Origin: Pseudorhizobium tarimense
GTDB lineage: Bacteria > Pseudomonadota > Alphaproteobacteria > Rhizobiales > Rhizobiaceae
Direction: 5' to 3'
Length of the DNA stretch: 64,000 nucleotides
Assembly (NCBI RefSeq): GCF_022968135.1
Contig: NZ_JALJRA010000004.1
Coordinates: forward strand, 224,427 to 288,426
Positions 26,378 through 34,797 of the stretch are shown here, piece by piece. The translations under genes and the position numbers were made by a program. The first letter of the stretch is position 1; every line of letters starts with the position of its first letter. A model generated the notes under the pieces. It worked only from the letters and a program-made list of their open reading frames with translations, was not told the origin of the DNA and did no database searches.

Positions 26378-27747
26378 TTCGCAAGCTCCGCAATCATCTC
26401 GTGCCCGTACTGCATTGAGGCTATCCCGTCGCAGACCGCCAACAGCGTCTCCGGATCGCCGTGACCGCCGAACCTGACGTTCGCCCGGAATTTTGCGTCG
26501 ATTTCGGCCCGCGTCAGTGGCTCCTCCACTCCGCCGCGCATATGACCTTGTTCTGCCTCCTCGATACGCCCGTCTTCGTATTCGATGCGGATATGACCGG
26601 TGAAGGCAGCGGGATACGGATTGCCTGGGTCTATCTCGAAATCGACGAGCTCGCAGAGGCGTAGCAAATCCGGGTCACGAATGGCCTCCTCGGTGAAATC
26701 GCCGAGATTTGCATGACCGCGGACGAGGCCGAGCGCCACGCCGAAGGGTGTCGAGAACTTTGCGGCATAGGCCGTCGGCGGACGACGCTTCAGCTCGATG
26801 GGCTCCCAGAGGCGATGCACGATCCCCTCCGCCGTCTTGCACACGATGCGCCGGATGCCGTCAAGCGGAACGCCTCTCGCACGCAGCTTCATGGCTACGT
26901 CGATATACGGCTGCACCATTGTCCCGCATGGATAGGGCTTGAAGGTGATGCCATCCATCACGAAGGTTCTTCCGAGGCCATCGAACAGCCTGTCGGTCTT
27001 TGGTTCGATCGACGGGGCAAACGTCTTGAAGGCACCGTGCGTGCCCTCGAAAACGAGGCGTGGGCCGGAGAAACCCGCCTCCGCCATGGCGACTGCACGG
27101 AGGGCAGACTGCGCTGACCAGCCAGGATGCATGCGCTTCGTCCAGCTTCCGTCGCCGAGATATTCGATGATGCCGGAAGCCATGGAGCCGGCGATGCCTA
27201 GAGCATCGACGATGACCTTTTCCGAGGCGCCGCGTGCTACCGCGATGCCGAACGTGGCGGCAAACGTACCGAGCACCGCGGTCGGGTGGAAGCCCGCCTT
27301 GTGCACCGCCTTGGGCAGCGTCAGTGCCAGTCGGCAGAGTATCTCGGTCCCGGCGGCGATGCCGAGCATGACCCGGTCGTTGGTGAGATGATACTTCTGA
27401 GCGGCGGCAAGCAGCGCCGGAACGATGACGACGCCGGAATGCACCGGTCCCCCCTCGAACGTATCGTCAAAATCCTCACCATGCGCCGCCGTACCATTGA
27501 CCAGCGCCGCACTCGAAGCCGATATCCTGTCCGCGTGGCCGACAATGATGTGCTCGCCCGGTTCTGCGGCTGCTTTGGCGGCCGCAACATAGTCTGTCTC
27601 CCGCGCGGCAACGCAGAGGCCGATGATGTCGACCAGGATGTCGCGGCTCTTGGAAAGGGTCGCCGGCGGTAGGTCGTCCGCCCGGAGCGTCGCGCCCCAG
27701 GCGGCTAGGCGCTGCGACACGGAGGCATTGGTGTTGTCATTGCTCAT
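26374..27747 (-). CDS. MmgE/PrpD-family protein (paralog 2)
   Basis: A 457-residue MmgE/PrpD protein. The active-site region HGEDFDDTFEGGPVHSGVVIVPALLAAA, KAGFHPTAVLGTFAATFGIA, RMHPGWSAQSALRAVAMAEAGF and FKPYPCGTMVQPYIDVAMKL are characteristic. It differs in the active-site segment from paralogs 1, 3 and 4 (FDDTFEGG instead of DDTQL/DDTHL), so it probably takes a different substrate. Directly follows tctA (2-bp gap) in the leftward operon. Confidence 0.82.
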   Translation of the reverse strand: MSNDNTNASVSQRLAAWGATLRADDLPPATLSKSRDILVDIIGLCVAARETDYVAAAKAAAEPGEHIIVGHADRISASSAALVNGTAAHGEDFDDTFEGGPVHSGVVIVPALLAAAQKYHLTNDRVMLGIAAGTEILCRLALTLPKAVHKAGFHPTAVLGTFAATFGIAVARGASEKVIVDALGIAGSMASGIIEYLGDGSWTKRMHPGWSAQSALRAVAMAEAGFSGPRLVFEGTHGAFKTFAPSIEPKTDRLFDGLGRTFVMDGITFKPYPCGTMVQPYIDVAMKLRARGVPLDGIRRIVCKTAEGIVHRLWEPIELKRRPPTAYAAKFSTPFGVALGLVRGHANLGDFTEEAIRDPDLLRLCELVDFEIDPGNPYPAAFTGHIRIEYEDGRIEEAEQGHMRGGVEEPLTRAEIDAKFRANVRFGGHGDPETLLAVCDGIASMQYGHEMIAELAK

Positions 27748-27749
27748 GA

Positions 27750-29264
27750 TCAGCTTTCGGCATTTTCGGAAAAGGTAGAGGAGGGGCGGTGGCGCAGCAA
27801 CTCGTAGCCGCGCTTGGCGATCGAGCCGCCGATGAAGAGGAAGGCGAGGACCAGCAGGGCGAGCGAGATCCGGTCATCGACGAAGATCATCAAGTCGTCA
27901 CCCGACAGCACCAGCGAACGACGGAAGTTGCTTTCCACCAGATAACCGAGCACTAGGCCGAGCACGGTCGGCAAGAAGGGGAAGCGCAGCATGCGCATGA
28001 AGAACCCGGCCACCCCGGCTGCAATCATGATGCCGAGATCGAAGGCCTCGTTGTGGATCGAGTAGATGCCGGAGAGGATCAGGGCGAAGATGAAGGCATT
28101 GAGATAAGGCCGCGGCCGGTTGACGAGCCAGATGCAGACGGGAAGCATCGCCATGCCGATGACAAGCTGGCCGATCGCTGCCGTAAAGAGGCCGGCGTAG
28201 AGACCGTAGACCACCTCACCAGATTTCTGGAACAGCATCGGCCCGGGCACGATGCCATGAATCAGGAACCCGCCGAGCAGGATGGCCGTGGAGTTTGAGC
28301 CCGGAATGCCAAAGGAAAGCAGCGGCACAAGCGCGGTTTCGGCGACCGTGTTGTTCGCGGTCTCGGGTGCGGCGATGCCTTCCGGGGAACCCTTGCCAAA
28401 CTCCTCCGGATGGCGCGACCAGCGACGAGCCTCATTGTAGGACATGAAGGAGGCGATCGTACCGCCGGCGCCCGGCATGACCCCTTCGAAGGTGCCGATG
28501 CCGTTGCCGATCAGTTGCGCCGGGATGAGCCGCTTGGCGAGCGGCCAGTCAGGAAACTGAATACGCGGCCGAGACGTCACGCGGTCGTCCTTGCCGCGCC
28601 GGGAAGCCTGCACCAGAAGCTCGCTCATCGCAAAAAGGCCTACCATGATCATCACGGGCTCGATGCCGCCGAGCAGTTCAGCCGATCCAAAGGTGAAGCG
28701 GGTGCCTCCGGTCACGGGATCACTGCCGATGGTGGCGATGATGAGGCCAAGCATTGCGGCGATCAGGCCCTTGACGAGATTTTCCCCGGACAGCGTTGCG
28801 ATGACCGAGAGTCCGAGAATGCCAAGCGCGAAATAGGCCATGGGCGTGAAGGCGAGTGCCACCTGCGCCAGCGGGCCGGAGAGCGTCATCAGCATGGCGA
28901 GCCCGAAGAGGCTGCCGATCACGCCGGAATAAAGCGAAATGCCAAGCGCCAGCCCCGCCTTGCCTTGGCGGTTCATCTCGTAACCGTCAATGACGGTTGC
29001 CGCCGCCGCATTGGTGCCGGGAGTGCGGATAAGGATCGCCGGGACGGAACCACCGTATTCGGCACCGATATAGGTGGAGGCGAGCAGCACGATCGCGCTC
29101 GTCGGGTCCAGCGTATAGGTGAAGGGCAGAAGCAGCGCCATCGTGATCGATGGCGAGATGCCGGGCAGAGAGCCGCCCATGATGCCCCAGGTGACGCCGA
29201 TCAGGGCCGCAAGGATTACGTTCCATTCGAGCAGGAAGGCGGCGGTATGAGTGAGCGTTTCCAT
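27750..29264 (-). CDS. TctA-family tripartite tricarboxylate transporter, large membrane subunit
   Basis: A 504-residue protein with about 11-12 membrane segments. GIMGGSLPGISPSITMALLLPFTYTLDPTSAIVLLASTYIGAEYGGSVPAILI and GSPEGIAAPETANNTVAETALVPLLSFGIPGSNSTAILLGGF are the duplicated glycine/proline signature motifs of TctA. It forms the carboxylate channel with the TctB and TctC encoded immediately upstream in the same operon. Confidence 0.88.
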   Translation of the reverse strand: METLTHTAAFLLEWNVILAALIGVTWGIMGGSLPGISPSITMALLLPFTYTLDPTSAIVLLASTYIGAEYGGSVPAILIRTPGTNAAAATVIDGYEMNRQGKAGLALGISLYSGVIGSLFGLAMLMTLSGPLAQVALAFTPMAYFALGILGLSVIATLSGENLVKGLIAAMLGLIIATIGSDPVTGGTRFTFGSAELLGGIEPVMIMVGLFAMSELLVQASRRGKDDRVTSRPRIQFPDWPLAKRLIPAQLIGNGIGTFEGVMPGAGGTIASFMSYNEARRWSRHPEEFGKGSPEGIAAPETANNTVAETALVPLLSFGIPGSNSTAILLGGFLIHGIVPGPMLFQKSGEVVYGLYAGLFTAAIGQLVIGMAMLPVCIWLVNRPRPYLNAFIFALILSGIYSIHNEAFDLGIMIAAGVAGFFMRMLRFPFLPTVLGLVLGYLVESNFRRSLVLSGDDLMIFVDDRISLALLVLAFLFIGGSIAKRGYELLRHRPSSTFSENAES

Positions 29265-29284
29265 AGGTTAGAACTCCGGGACGG

Positions 29285-29776
29285 TCAGAGGCCGAGGCTG
29301 GCAAGAAGACCGGACGGCATGCGCACGCCCAGAACGATGACGAACATCACCCAGAGGAAGATGGCGCCGAACACCGCAACCGCGACGACACGCCCCTTGT
29401 TGCCGGCGCCCAGATAAAGCGCGGTCACCAGAAGCAGGACGGCAACGGACAGCAGGTATCCCAGCGTCTCGATCACGAAGATGTAGCCGAGGCCGATCGC
29501 GAGCAGGCCGGCAGCGAAGGCAACTTTACGCCCCTGCCCGTCCCATTCACCTTTTTCTTCCGAAGAAACGTCGGCTGTCGCCAGGCGCGACGCAAGCAGC
29601 GCCTGGATCGTTAGCACCGCACCGAGTCCAACGAGGAGCCAGCCGTAGAGACGCGGCAGGCCTCCGGGCCCCATGCTGTCGTCCAGCGCGCTGCTGCGCA
29701 ACTGATAGGCAAAGAACAGATAAACGGCACCGATAGCGATTGACGCGACACCGCCGACGAAGTCCCGGGTTAGCAT
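29285..29776 (-). CDS. TctB-family tripartite transporter, small membrane subunit
   Basis: A 163-residue protein with four hydrophobic segments and the N-terminal GVASIAIGAVYLFFAYQLRSS and MGPGGLPRLYGWLLVGLGAVLTIQ pattern of TctB proteins. It lies 20 bp before tctA and 98 bp after tctC. Confidence 0.82.
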   Translation of the reverse strand: MLTRDFVGGVASIAIGAVYLFFAYQLRSSALDDSMGPGGLPRLYGWLLVGLGAVLTIQALLASRLATADVSSEEKGEWDGQGRKVAFAAGLLAIGLGYIFVIETLGYLLSVAVLLLVTALYLGAGNKGRVVAVAVFGAIFLWVMFVIVLGVRMPSGLLASLGL

Positions 29777-29874
29777 GAAAGCCTCACATGGAAGACAGGG
29801 CGCAATTATGGACTAGGCGAGTAGTGGAGGCGGCACGCTCCAAGGACCCACGCCGCATCCGAAATCACGATGGC

Positions 29875-30828
29875 CTATTCAATGACGCCGGTCTCTTTCA
29901 GGAAGCCTTCCGTCTCGGCGCCAAACGTCTCGATGAACTTGACATAGTCGGCATGCGGAATGAACTCGGCTCGCAGATTGGCGCCTTCGTAGGCTTCCTT
30001 GTATTTCGGGTCCGCCAGCACCTTCTGAGTGGCGGCTTCCCAGGCGGCTACCACATCGTCCGGCAGTCCCTTCGGCCCCGCCAGACCGCGGAACTTGCGC
30101 ACCACCACGTCGTAGCCCGTTTCCTTGACGGTCGGTACTTCCGGGAACGCATCGAGGCGCTTGTCGCTGAAGGTGGCCAGTAACCGGAGCTCGCCGGCTT
30201 CGATTTGCGACTGAATTTCCTGCACCTCGCCTACGCCAATCTGCAGCGTGCCGTTCAGGACGTTGATCATCATGTCGCCGCCGCCTTCATGCGTGACCAC
30301 GGCGGCATTGACGCCCGACGCCGCCTTCAACTGCTCCAGTGCTTGGCGCTCCAACGATGCGGGATTTGCGGCGCCCCACTGGCCGCGGCCGTCGCGGGCA
30401 TATTGGATGACGTCCTCGAGCGTCTTGAACTCGCTCTTGGCCGACGTGTAGATGACTTCGGGGTCAATGAAGAAGTTCACCAGCGGCTCCAGGTCGGTAT
30501 ATTTGTACTCCGGATCGGAGAGCAGCGAGGTGTAGATGAAGGTCGGCGTCGTCGCATAGAACATGGAGCCGTCCGCAGGCGCCTGCGCAAGCTGCGCCAT
30601 CGCCTTTGCGCCTGAGCCGCCACTGACATTTTCCACGATTACGTTCGCGCCGAGATAGGGCGCCAGGTAGCGGGACAGTTCTCGGAGAAAGACGTCACTG
30701 CCACCGCCGGGGCTGGAGTGGGTGATGAGCGTCACAGTGTCTACAGGATATTCCTGAGCCTGAGCCGAGTTCAGACCGCCTGCCCAAACGACAGCGGCTA
30801 CTGCGGAGACGAGATGCAGTTTGTTCAT
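29875..30828 (-). CDS. TctC-family periplasmic carboxylate-binding protein
   Basis: A 317-residue Bug/TctC protein. The signal peptide (LHLVSAVAAVVWAGGLNSAQA) precedes EYPVDTVTLITHSSPGGGSDVFLRELSRYL, the ligand-binding start typical of the family. The ATG at 30828 has GGGAGGAT before it; the longer frame to 30930 has no signal peptide and would cover the putative operator. First gene of the 30.8-19.0 kb leftward operon. Confidence 0.87.
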   Translation of the reverse strand: MNKLHLVSAVAAVVWAGGLNSAQAQEYPVDTVTLITHSSPGGGSDVFLRELSRYLAPYLGANVIVENVSGGSGAKAMAQLAQAPADGSMFYATTPTFIYTSLLSDPEYKYTDLEPLVNFFIDPEVIYTSAKSEFKTLEDVIQYARDGRGQWGAANPASLERQALEQLKAASGVNAAVVTHEGGGDMMINVLNGTLQIGVGEVQEIQSQIEAGELRLLATFSDKRLDAFPEVPTVKETGYDVVVRKFRGLAGPKGLPDDVVAAWEAATQKVLADPKYKEAYEGANLRAEFIPHADYVKFIETFGAETEGFLKETGVIE

Positions 30829-30929
30829 TGGTGAAATCCTCCCGGTTTCTGGCCGAACCTCCCGTCCGACCGTTTTTATTTCGCGCTGCACTTCCGGTAG
30901 TCCAGTCGCAACCAAGCTATTCCCCCTCA

Positions 30930-30947
30930 TTGTAAAGTGTCAACAAT
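30930..30947 (-). promoter_or_regulatory. Operator-like site 1 (TTGT-N9-ACAA) upstream of tctC
   Basis: On the plus strand this reads TTGTAAAGTGTCAACAAT; on the minus strand it begins ATTGTTGACA. It lies about 100 bp upstream of the tctC ATG in the 152-bp gap between tctC and the enolase-superfamily gene. The half-sites and 9-base spacing are the same as in four other sites of the cluster (32154, 37965, 38108, 44312). Confidence 0.6.
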
Positions 30948-30980
30948 ATTTCTGAGAAAGAATGAGCTGACCATCCTTCG

Positions 30981-32096
30981 CTAATCGAGGGGCACGCGCG
31001 TCTCGCGGAACGCATCCTGGTCGAGCGTTAGCCCGAGGCCCGAACGGTTCGGTATCTCAATGAAGCCGTCCTTCGGCTTCGGCGCATCCGTGAAAAGCGT
31101 CTCGCCGACGGCGACCATGCCAAGGTGCCATTCGACGATCCAACCGTTCATCATCCCGGCCAGAAGATGCATGTTGAAGAGCGGCCATCCGCCGCCGTTA
31201 GCTATCGGCATATTGTAAATCTGGGCGAGATGGGCAATCTTGCGGGCTTCGGTATAGCCGCCACAATAGGTGACGTTCGGCTGCAGGATATCGAGCGCCT
31301 GATGCTCGACGAACTCGCGCATGCGCCATCGGTGCCCTTCCATCTGGCCGGCTGCCAACGGTATTTTGGTCGAGCGGCGGAGGTCAGCCAAGGCCCTTGC
31401 ATCGTTCTGCGTCAGGGGCTCCTCGAACCAGGTTATCCGACAATCTTCGATCTCCCGGCAAAGGTACTTTGCATCGACGGGGTTGAAGAGATAGTTCGCA
31501 TCAATCATGAGGTCGATGTCATGGCCTACTGCTTCGCGGATCGCCCTCACCCGCCGGACATCCTCCCGCCAGCCGCCCTTGTCGACCGCCACGACTGATT
31601 TCAGCGCTCGGAAACCATTGGAAACATGAAGTTTGGCGGCTTCGCCGAGAAGATCCACGTCATATTGTGGAAAGCCGAAGGTGACATAGCAGGGTAGCTT
31701 GTCGCGCGCGCCCCCGAGCATTGCGGCGATCGAGCGGCCTTCCGCCTTGCCAATGATGTCCCAGAGCGCGATATCGAGACAGGAGAGCGCCATCGAGATG
31801 GTACCGCTCATCGCGCGCGGGTTGAGCTTCTGCCAGACCCGCTGGTGGATCTTCTCGAGATCGCGCACATCCATGCCCTTGACGCAGGGAAGCACGTGCT
31901 GTTCCAGGGCCACAATGACCGCGCGGGACAGGAAGTGGCCGGTGAGCCCGTAGCCGACGATACCCTCATCCGTCTCAACCTGGCAGAAGACGAAATGCGT
32001 CTGCTCCTCGCGGCCATAGCCTTGCACACGCCCCTCCAGGAGCGGGATCTCAATCGAGAAACCGTGAAGACTGGCCCTGATGTCCTGAATGATCAT
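30981..32096 (-). CDS. Enolase-superfamily (mandelate racemase/MLE-like) enzyme
   Basis: A 371-residue protein with the N-terminal capping domain and a C-terminal barrel. SGTISMALSCLDIALWDIIGKAEG, LMIDANYLFNPVDA and WFEEPLTQND carry the first two metal ligands. The third-ligand strand reads AAGQMEGHR, the usual KxK base motif is replaced by LKSVV, and the C-terminal acid/base histidine strand reads ANGGGWP without PH. It may therefore use a different catalytic arrangement. It lies between the dehalogenase promoter and the tctC gene and is probably in the same regulon. Substrate unknown; sugar-acid dehydratase, cycloisomerase or racemase are all possible. Confidence 0.72.
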   Translation of the reverse strand: MIIQDIRASLHGFSIEIPLLEGRVQGYGREEQTHFVFCQVETDEGIVGYGLTGHFLSRAVIVALEQHVLPCVKGMDVRDLEKIHQRVWQKLNPRAMSGTISMALSCLDIALWDIIGKAEGRSIAAMLGGARDKLPCYVTFGFPQYDVDLLGEAAKLHVSNGFRALKSVVAVDKGGWREDVRRVRAIREAVGHDIDLMIDANYLFNPVDAKYLCREIEDCRITWFEEPLTQNDARALADLRRSTKIPLAAGQMEGHRWRMREFVEHQALDILQPNVTYCGGYTEARKIAHLAQIYNMPIANGGGWPLFNMHLLAGMMNGWIVEWHLGMVAVGETLFTDAPKPKDGFIEIPNRSGLGLTLDQDAFRETRVPLD

Positions 32097-32153
32097 GAGA
32101 AACGCCTCCCCTCCCCGTGAAGCAATGCAGGCATTGTCTAGCCCATTTCAGTA

Positions 32154-32170
32154 TTGTAGACAATAAACAA
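32154..32170. promoter_or_regulatory. Operator-like site 2 (TTGT-N9-ACAA) in divergent promoter
   Basis: ATTGTAGACAATAAACAA at 32153-32170 lies between the leftward enolase-superfamily gene (start 32096) and the rightward dehalogenase gene (start 32184). It matches the reverse complement of the site before the GntR gene at 44312 at 17 of 18 positions. GGAGG at 32173-32177 follows as the dehalogenase ribosome site, so a protein bound here would cover the rightward promoter or block translation start. Confidence 0.65.
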
Positions 32171-32183
32171 ACGGAGGGATTCG

Positions 32184-33128
32184 ATGATGACTGCCGCTGA
32201 AATGCCGGCGCTCACGCAGAGCGCCAGACTGATGGACGGGTTCAGGCACGAGATGGTCAAGACATCCGGCGCCGAAATCAGGGTCGCCGTCGCCGGCAAC
32301 GGGCCGCCCCTCCTACTGATCCACGGCAACCCACTCACCCATGTAAGCTGGCACAAGATCGCCCCCGCACTCGCGAAGACATTTACAGTGATTGCACCTG
32401 ACCTGCGCGGCTACGGCGACAGCTCCAAGCCAGCCGGAGGCGAGGAACATGCCGCCTACACGTTCCGCGCCATGGGGGAAGACAATTTTGAAGTCATGAA
32501 CTATTTTGGCTTCGACCGCTTCCAGATCGCCGGTCATGACCGCGGCGCGCGGGTGGGGTTTAGAATGGCGCTGGATCGGCCGGAGCGCGTCGAGCGGCTG
32601 GCCGCCCTTGATATCGTACCGACGCATCACGTGCTTACCAACGTCACGCTCGGCTGGGGGCTGGAAAGCTACCACTGGTTCTTCATGGCGCAGAAAGCAC
32701 CCTTCCCGGAGAGGCTGATCTGCGCCGACCTCGAATATTACATCCGCTACAAGCTGAACAAGAAGGACGTCGGTCTTGAGATCTTCACGCCGGACGCCAT
32801 GGCCGAGTATGTCCGCTGCACGACCCCCGAGCAGATCCACGCGGTGTGCGAGGACTACCGCGCAACGGTGACGCTCGATCTCGCCATGGACAAGGCCGCC
32901 TACGGCAAGCGCCGGATCGCGTGCCCGGTCATGGTCATCTGGGGCACCAACAGCCATTGCGGCCGCCATTTCAAGCCTGTCGAGGCCTGGAGCGAATGGG
33001 CTGACGACCTCCGCGGTTTTGGTATCCCCACGGGCCACTATCCGACCGAGCATCGCCCGGACATCGTCTACCCCCTGTTCTGGGACTTCTTCACAGGGCG
33101 CGAGCCGAGTTGGAATGAAGCGTCATGA
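32184..33128 (+). CDS. Haloacetate dehalogenase-type alpha/beta hydrolase
   Basis: A 314-residue hydrolase resembling fluoroacetate/haloacetate dehalogenases. All key residues appear: oxyanion HGNP, nucleophile in GHDRGARVG (D119, with R120 and R123 that hold the carboxylate), D143 in ALDIVPT, the halide-binding pair H164-W165 in ESYHWFF, Y225 in CEDYRA, and the catalytic H285 in TGHYP. It would replace the halogen of a 2-haloacid by hydroxyl. Its stop overlaps the rhodanese gene by 4 bp. Related enzymes without dehalogenase activity exist, but conservation of the halide pocket is good. Confidence 0.78.
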   Translation: MMTAAEMPALTQSARLMDGFRHEMVKTSGAEIRVAVAGNGPPLLLIHGNPLTHVSWHKIAPALAKTFTVIAPDLRGYGDSSKPAGGEEHAAYTFRAMGEDNFEVMNYFGFDRFQIAGHDRGARVGFRMALDRPERVERLAALDIVPTHHVLTNVTLGWGLESYHWFFMAQKAPFPERLICADLEYYIRYKLNKKDVGLEIFTPDAMAEYVRCTTPEQIHAVCEDYRATVTLDLAMDKAAYGKRRIACPVMVIWGTNSHCGRHFKPVEAWSEWADDLRGFGIPTGHYPTEHRPDIVYPLFWDFFTGREPSWNEAS

Positions 33129-34711
33129 CGGCGCGCATCATCCCGGTCGTCGAAGCGCGGCGGCGCCTGCACGATGGGCGCGAGATCGCGCTGCTGGACG
33201 TCAGGGAGGCTGGCCAATTTGGCGAGGCGCATCCGCTGTTCGCCACTCCATCCCCCTTCTCCCGGTTGGAGATCCTCGCACCCCGCCTCGTGCCGCGGCT
33301 GACAGTGCCGGTGCTGCTCCTCGATGCCGGCGACGGTGTGGCGGAACAGGCTGCTCCAAGGCTAGCTGAGCTCGGCTATACCGAGATCAGCATCATTGCC
33401 GGTGGCATGCCGGCCTGGGCGGCAGCAGGCTTCCCCGTCTACAAGGGCGTCAATGTTCCGTCCAAGACACTCGGGGAGTTGGTAGAGCAGATCTGGCATC
33501 CGTCCATGCTCACCCCGGAACGACTGGCCGCCTGGAAGGCGGACGGTCGAGATTTCCGCTTCTTCGATGCCCGCCCGGCCGACGAATACGGCAAGATGCG
33601 CGTTCCCGGTGCGGTATGTCTGCCGAACGGTGAGCTGGCACATCGCCTCCCAGCGGTGGTCGAGCCTGACGAAACCATCGTCATCACCTGCGCCGGGCGT
33701 ACGCGCGGTATCATCGGCGCAATCAGTGCGAGGCTGGCGGGGCACCAGGGGCCCGTTCTAGCCCTCGAAAACGGCACTCAGGGATGGGCACTGGCCGGAG
33801 AAATGCTGGAGCGCGGCAACACGGCAGCGGCCTTTCCGGCGCTTTCGTCCGCCGAGGCCGAACGCACGCGCGCCGCGGCGCAATCGCTGATCAGCCGCTT
33901 TTGCATCGACACAATTGACACTGCCGAGATCGACAGCTTCCTGTCAGACCACGAAACAACCACCTATCTGCTCGATGTGCGATCGGTGGCCGAAGCCGCC
34001 ACCGATCCGATCCCCGGTGCAGCGCACGCGCCGTCCGGCCAACTCGTGCAGGCGACAGACCAGTGGGTCGCGGTGCGGCACGCGCGGCTCATTCTCCTCG
34101 ACAGCCTCGGCCTGCGTGCAGGGCTTGCCGCGTTTTGGCTGCGGCAACTGGGTTATCGGCCTTACGTCGCGATCATCGACAACGGAATCCGCCGGCGAGC
34201 GTCAAGAAACGATGCAGCAAGACCTGACCACCCGTTCAACCTGCCGTCGATCATGGCCGAAGACGCGCTGCGGCTTCGCGCCGAGGACAGAGCGATCTTC
34301 ATCGATCTGCGCGGCTCGCTTGCCTATCGTGAAAGCCACGTCGATGGGGCGATCTGGCTCGTGCGGCCCAAGGCCAGATCCGTGGCTGGCACCGTCGGCG
34401 GCCGGGCAGCCCTGCTGATCACCGATGACCGGCTTGTTGCCGAACTGGCGGCCAAGGAGCTCCGTGAAGCGGGAATCCAGGAACTGAGGTTGGTTGAGGG
34501 CGGTCACCAAGCCCTGGTCAATGCCGGCGCGCGGACTGTTTCTACACCGGACACGCCGTCCGACGCGGAGGCCATCGACCACCTCTTCTTCGTCCACGAC
34601 CGCCATGATGGCAACCTCGAATCCTCCCGGCGCTACCTCGCCTGGGAAACGGGCCTGGTCGATCAGTTGGATGACGTCGAGCGGATGGAATACCGACTGG
34701 AACGCCCCTGA
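33125..34711 (+). CDS. Four-domain rhodanese protein
   Basis: A 528-residue cytoplasmic protein made of four rhodanese-like domains (about 1-105, 125-220, 250-355, 370-475) with a C-terminal tail. Only the second has a catalytic cysteine in the active loop (TCAGRTRG, C189). The first (LLDAGDG), third (LLDSLGL) and fourth (LITDDRL) have other residues there and are presumably structural. FFDARPADEYGKMRVPGAVCLPNGEL is a typical domain start. It is coupled to the dehalogenase gene by a 4-bp overlap. The reaction, perhaps sulfur transfer, is not known. Confidence 0.8.
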   Translation: MTARIIPVVEARRRLHDGREIALLDVREAGQFGEAHPLFATPSPFSRLEILAPRLVPRLTVPVLLLDAGDGVAEQAAPRLAELGYTEISIIAGGMPAWAAAGFPVYKGVNVPSKTLGELVEQIWHPSMLTPERLAAWKADGRDFRFFDARPADEYGKMRVPGAVCLPNGELAHRLPAVVEPDETIVITCAGRTRGIIGAISARLAGHQGPVLALENGTQGWALAGEMLERGNTAAAFPALSSAEAERTRAAAQSLISRFCIDTIDTAEIDSFLSDHETTTYLLDVRSVAEAATDPIPGAAHAPSGQLVQATDQWVAVRHARLILLDSLGLRAGLAAFWLRQLGYRPYVAIIDNGIRRRASRNDAARPDHPFNLPSIMAEDALRLRAEDRAIFIDLRGSLAYRESHVDGAIWLVRPKARSVAGTVGGRAALLITDDRLVAELAAKELREAGIQELRLVEGGHQALVNAGARTVSTPDTPSDAEAIDHLFFVHDRHDGNLESSRRYLAWETGLVDQLDDVERMEYRLERP

Positions 34712-34729
34712 CCGCAAAGCCAGATAGCC

Positions 34730-34771
34730 GGCGCGACACCATCTCCCGGTGCTGCGCCAGCCGCTTTTTTT
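34730..34771 (+). terminator. Rho-independent terminator after the rhodanese gene
   Basis: GGCGC (34730-34734) pairs with GCGCC (34754-34758), with an inner ACACC/GGTG pairing around a short loop, followed by seven T at 34765-34771. It ends the dehalogenase-rhodanese unit just before the convergent tctA gene. Confidence 0.7.
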
Positions 34772-34797
34772 GTTCGCCTTGCTTGATAGGACTAGCC

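Noticed and set aside
28410..29417. 335-codon plus-strand open frame opposite tctA
   Set aside because: Highly charged, Asp/Arg/His-rich translation typical of antisense to a membrane protein gene.
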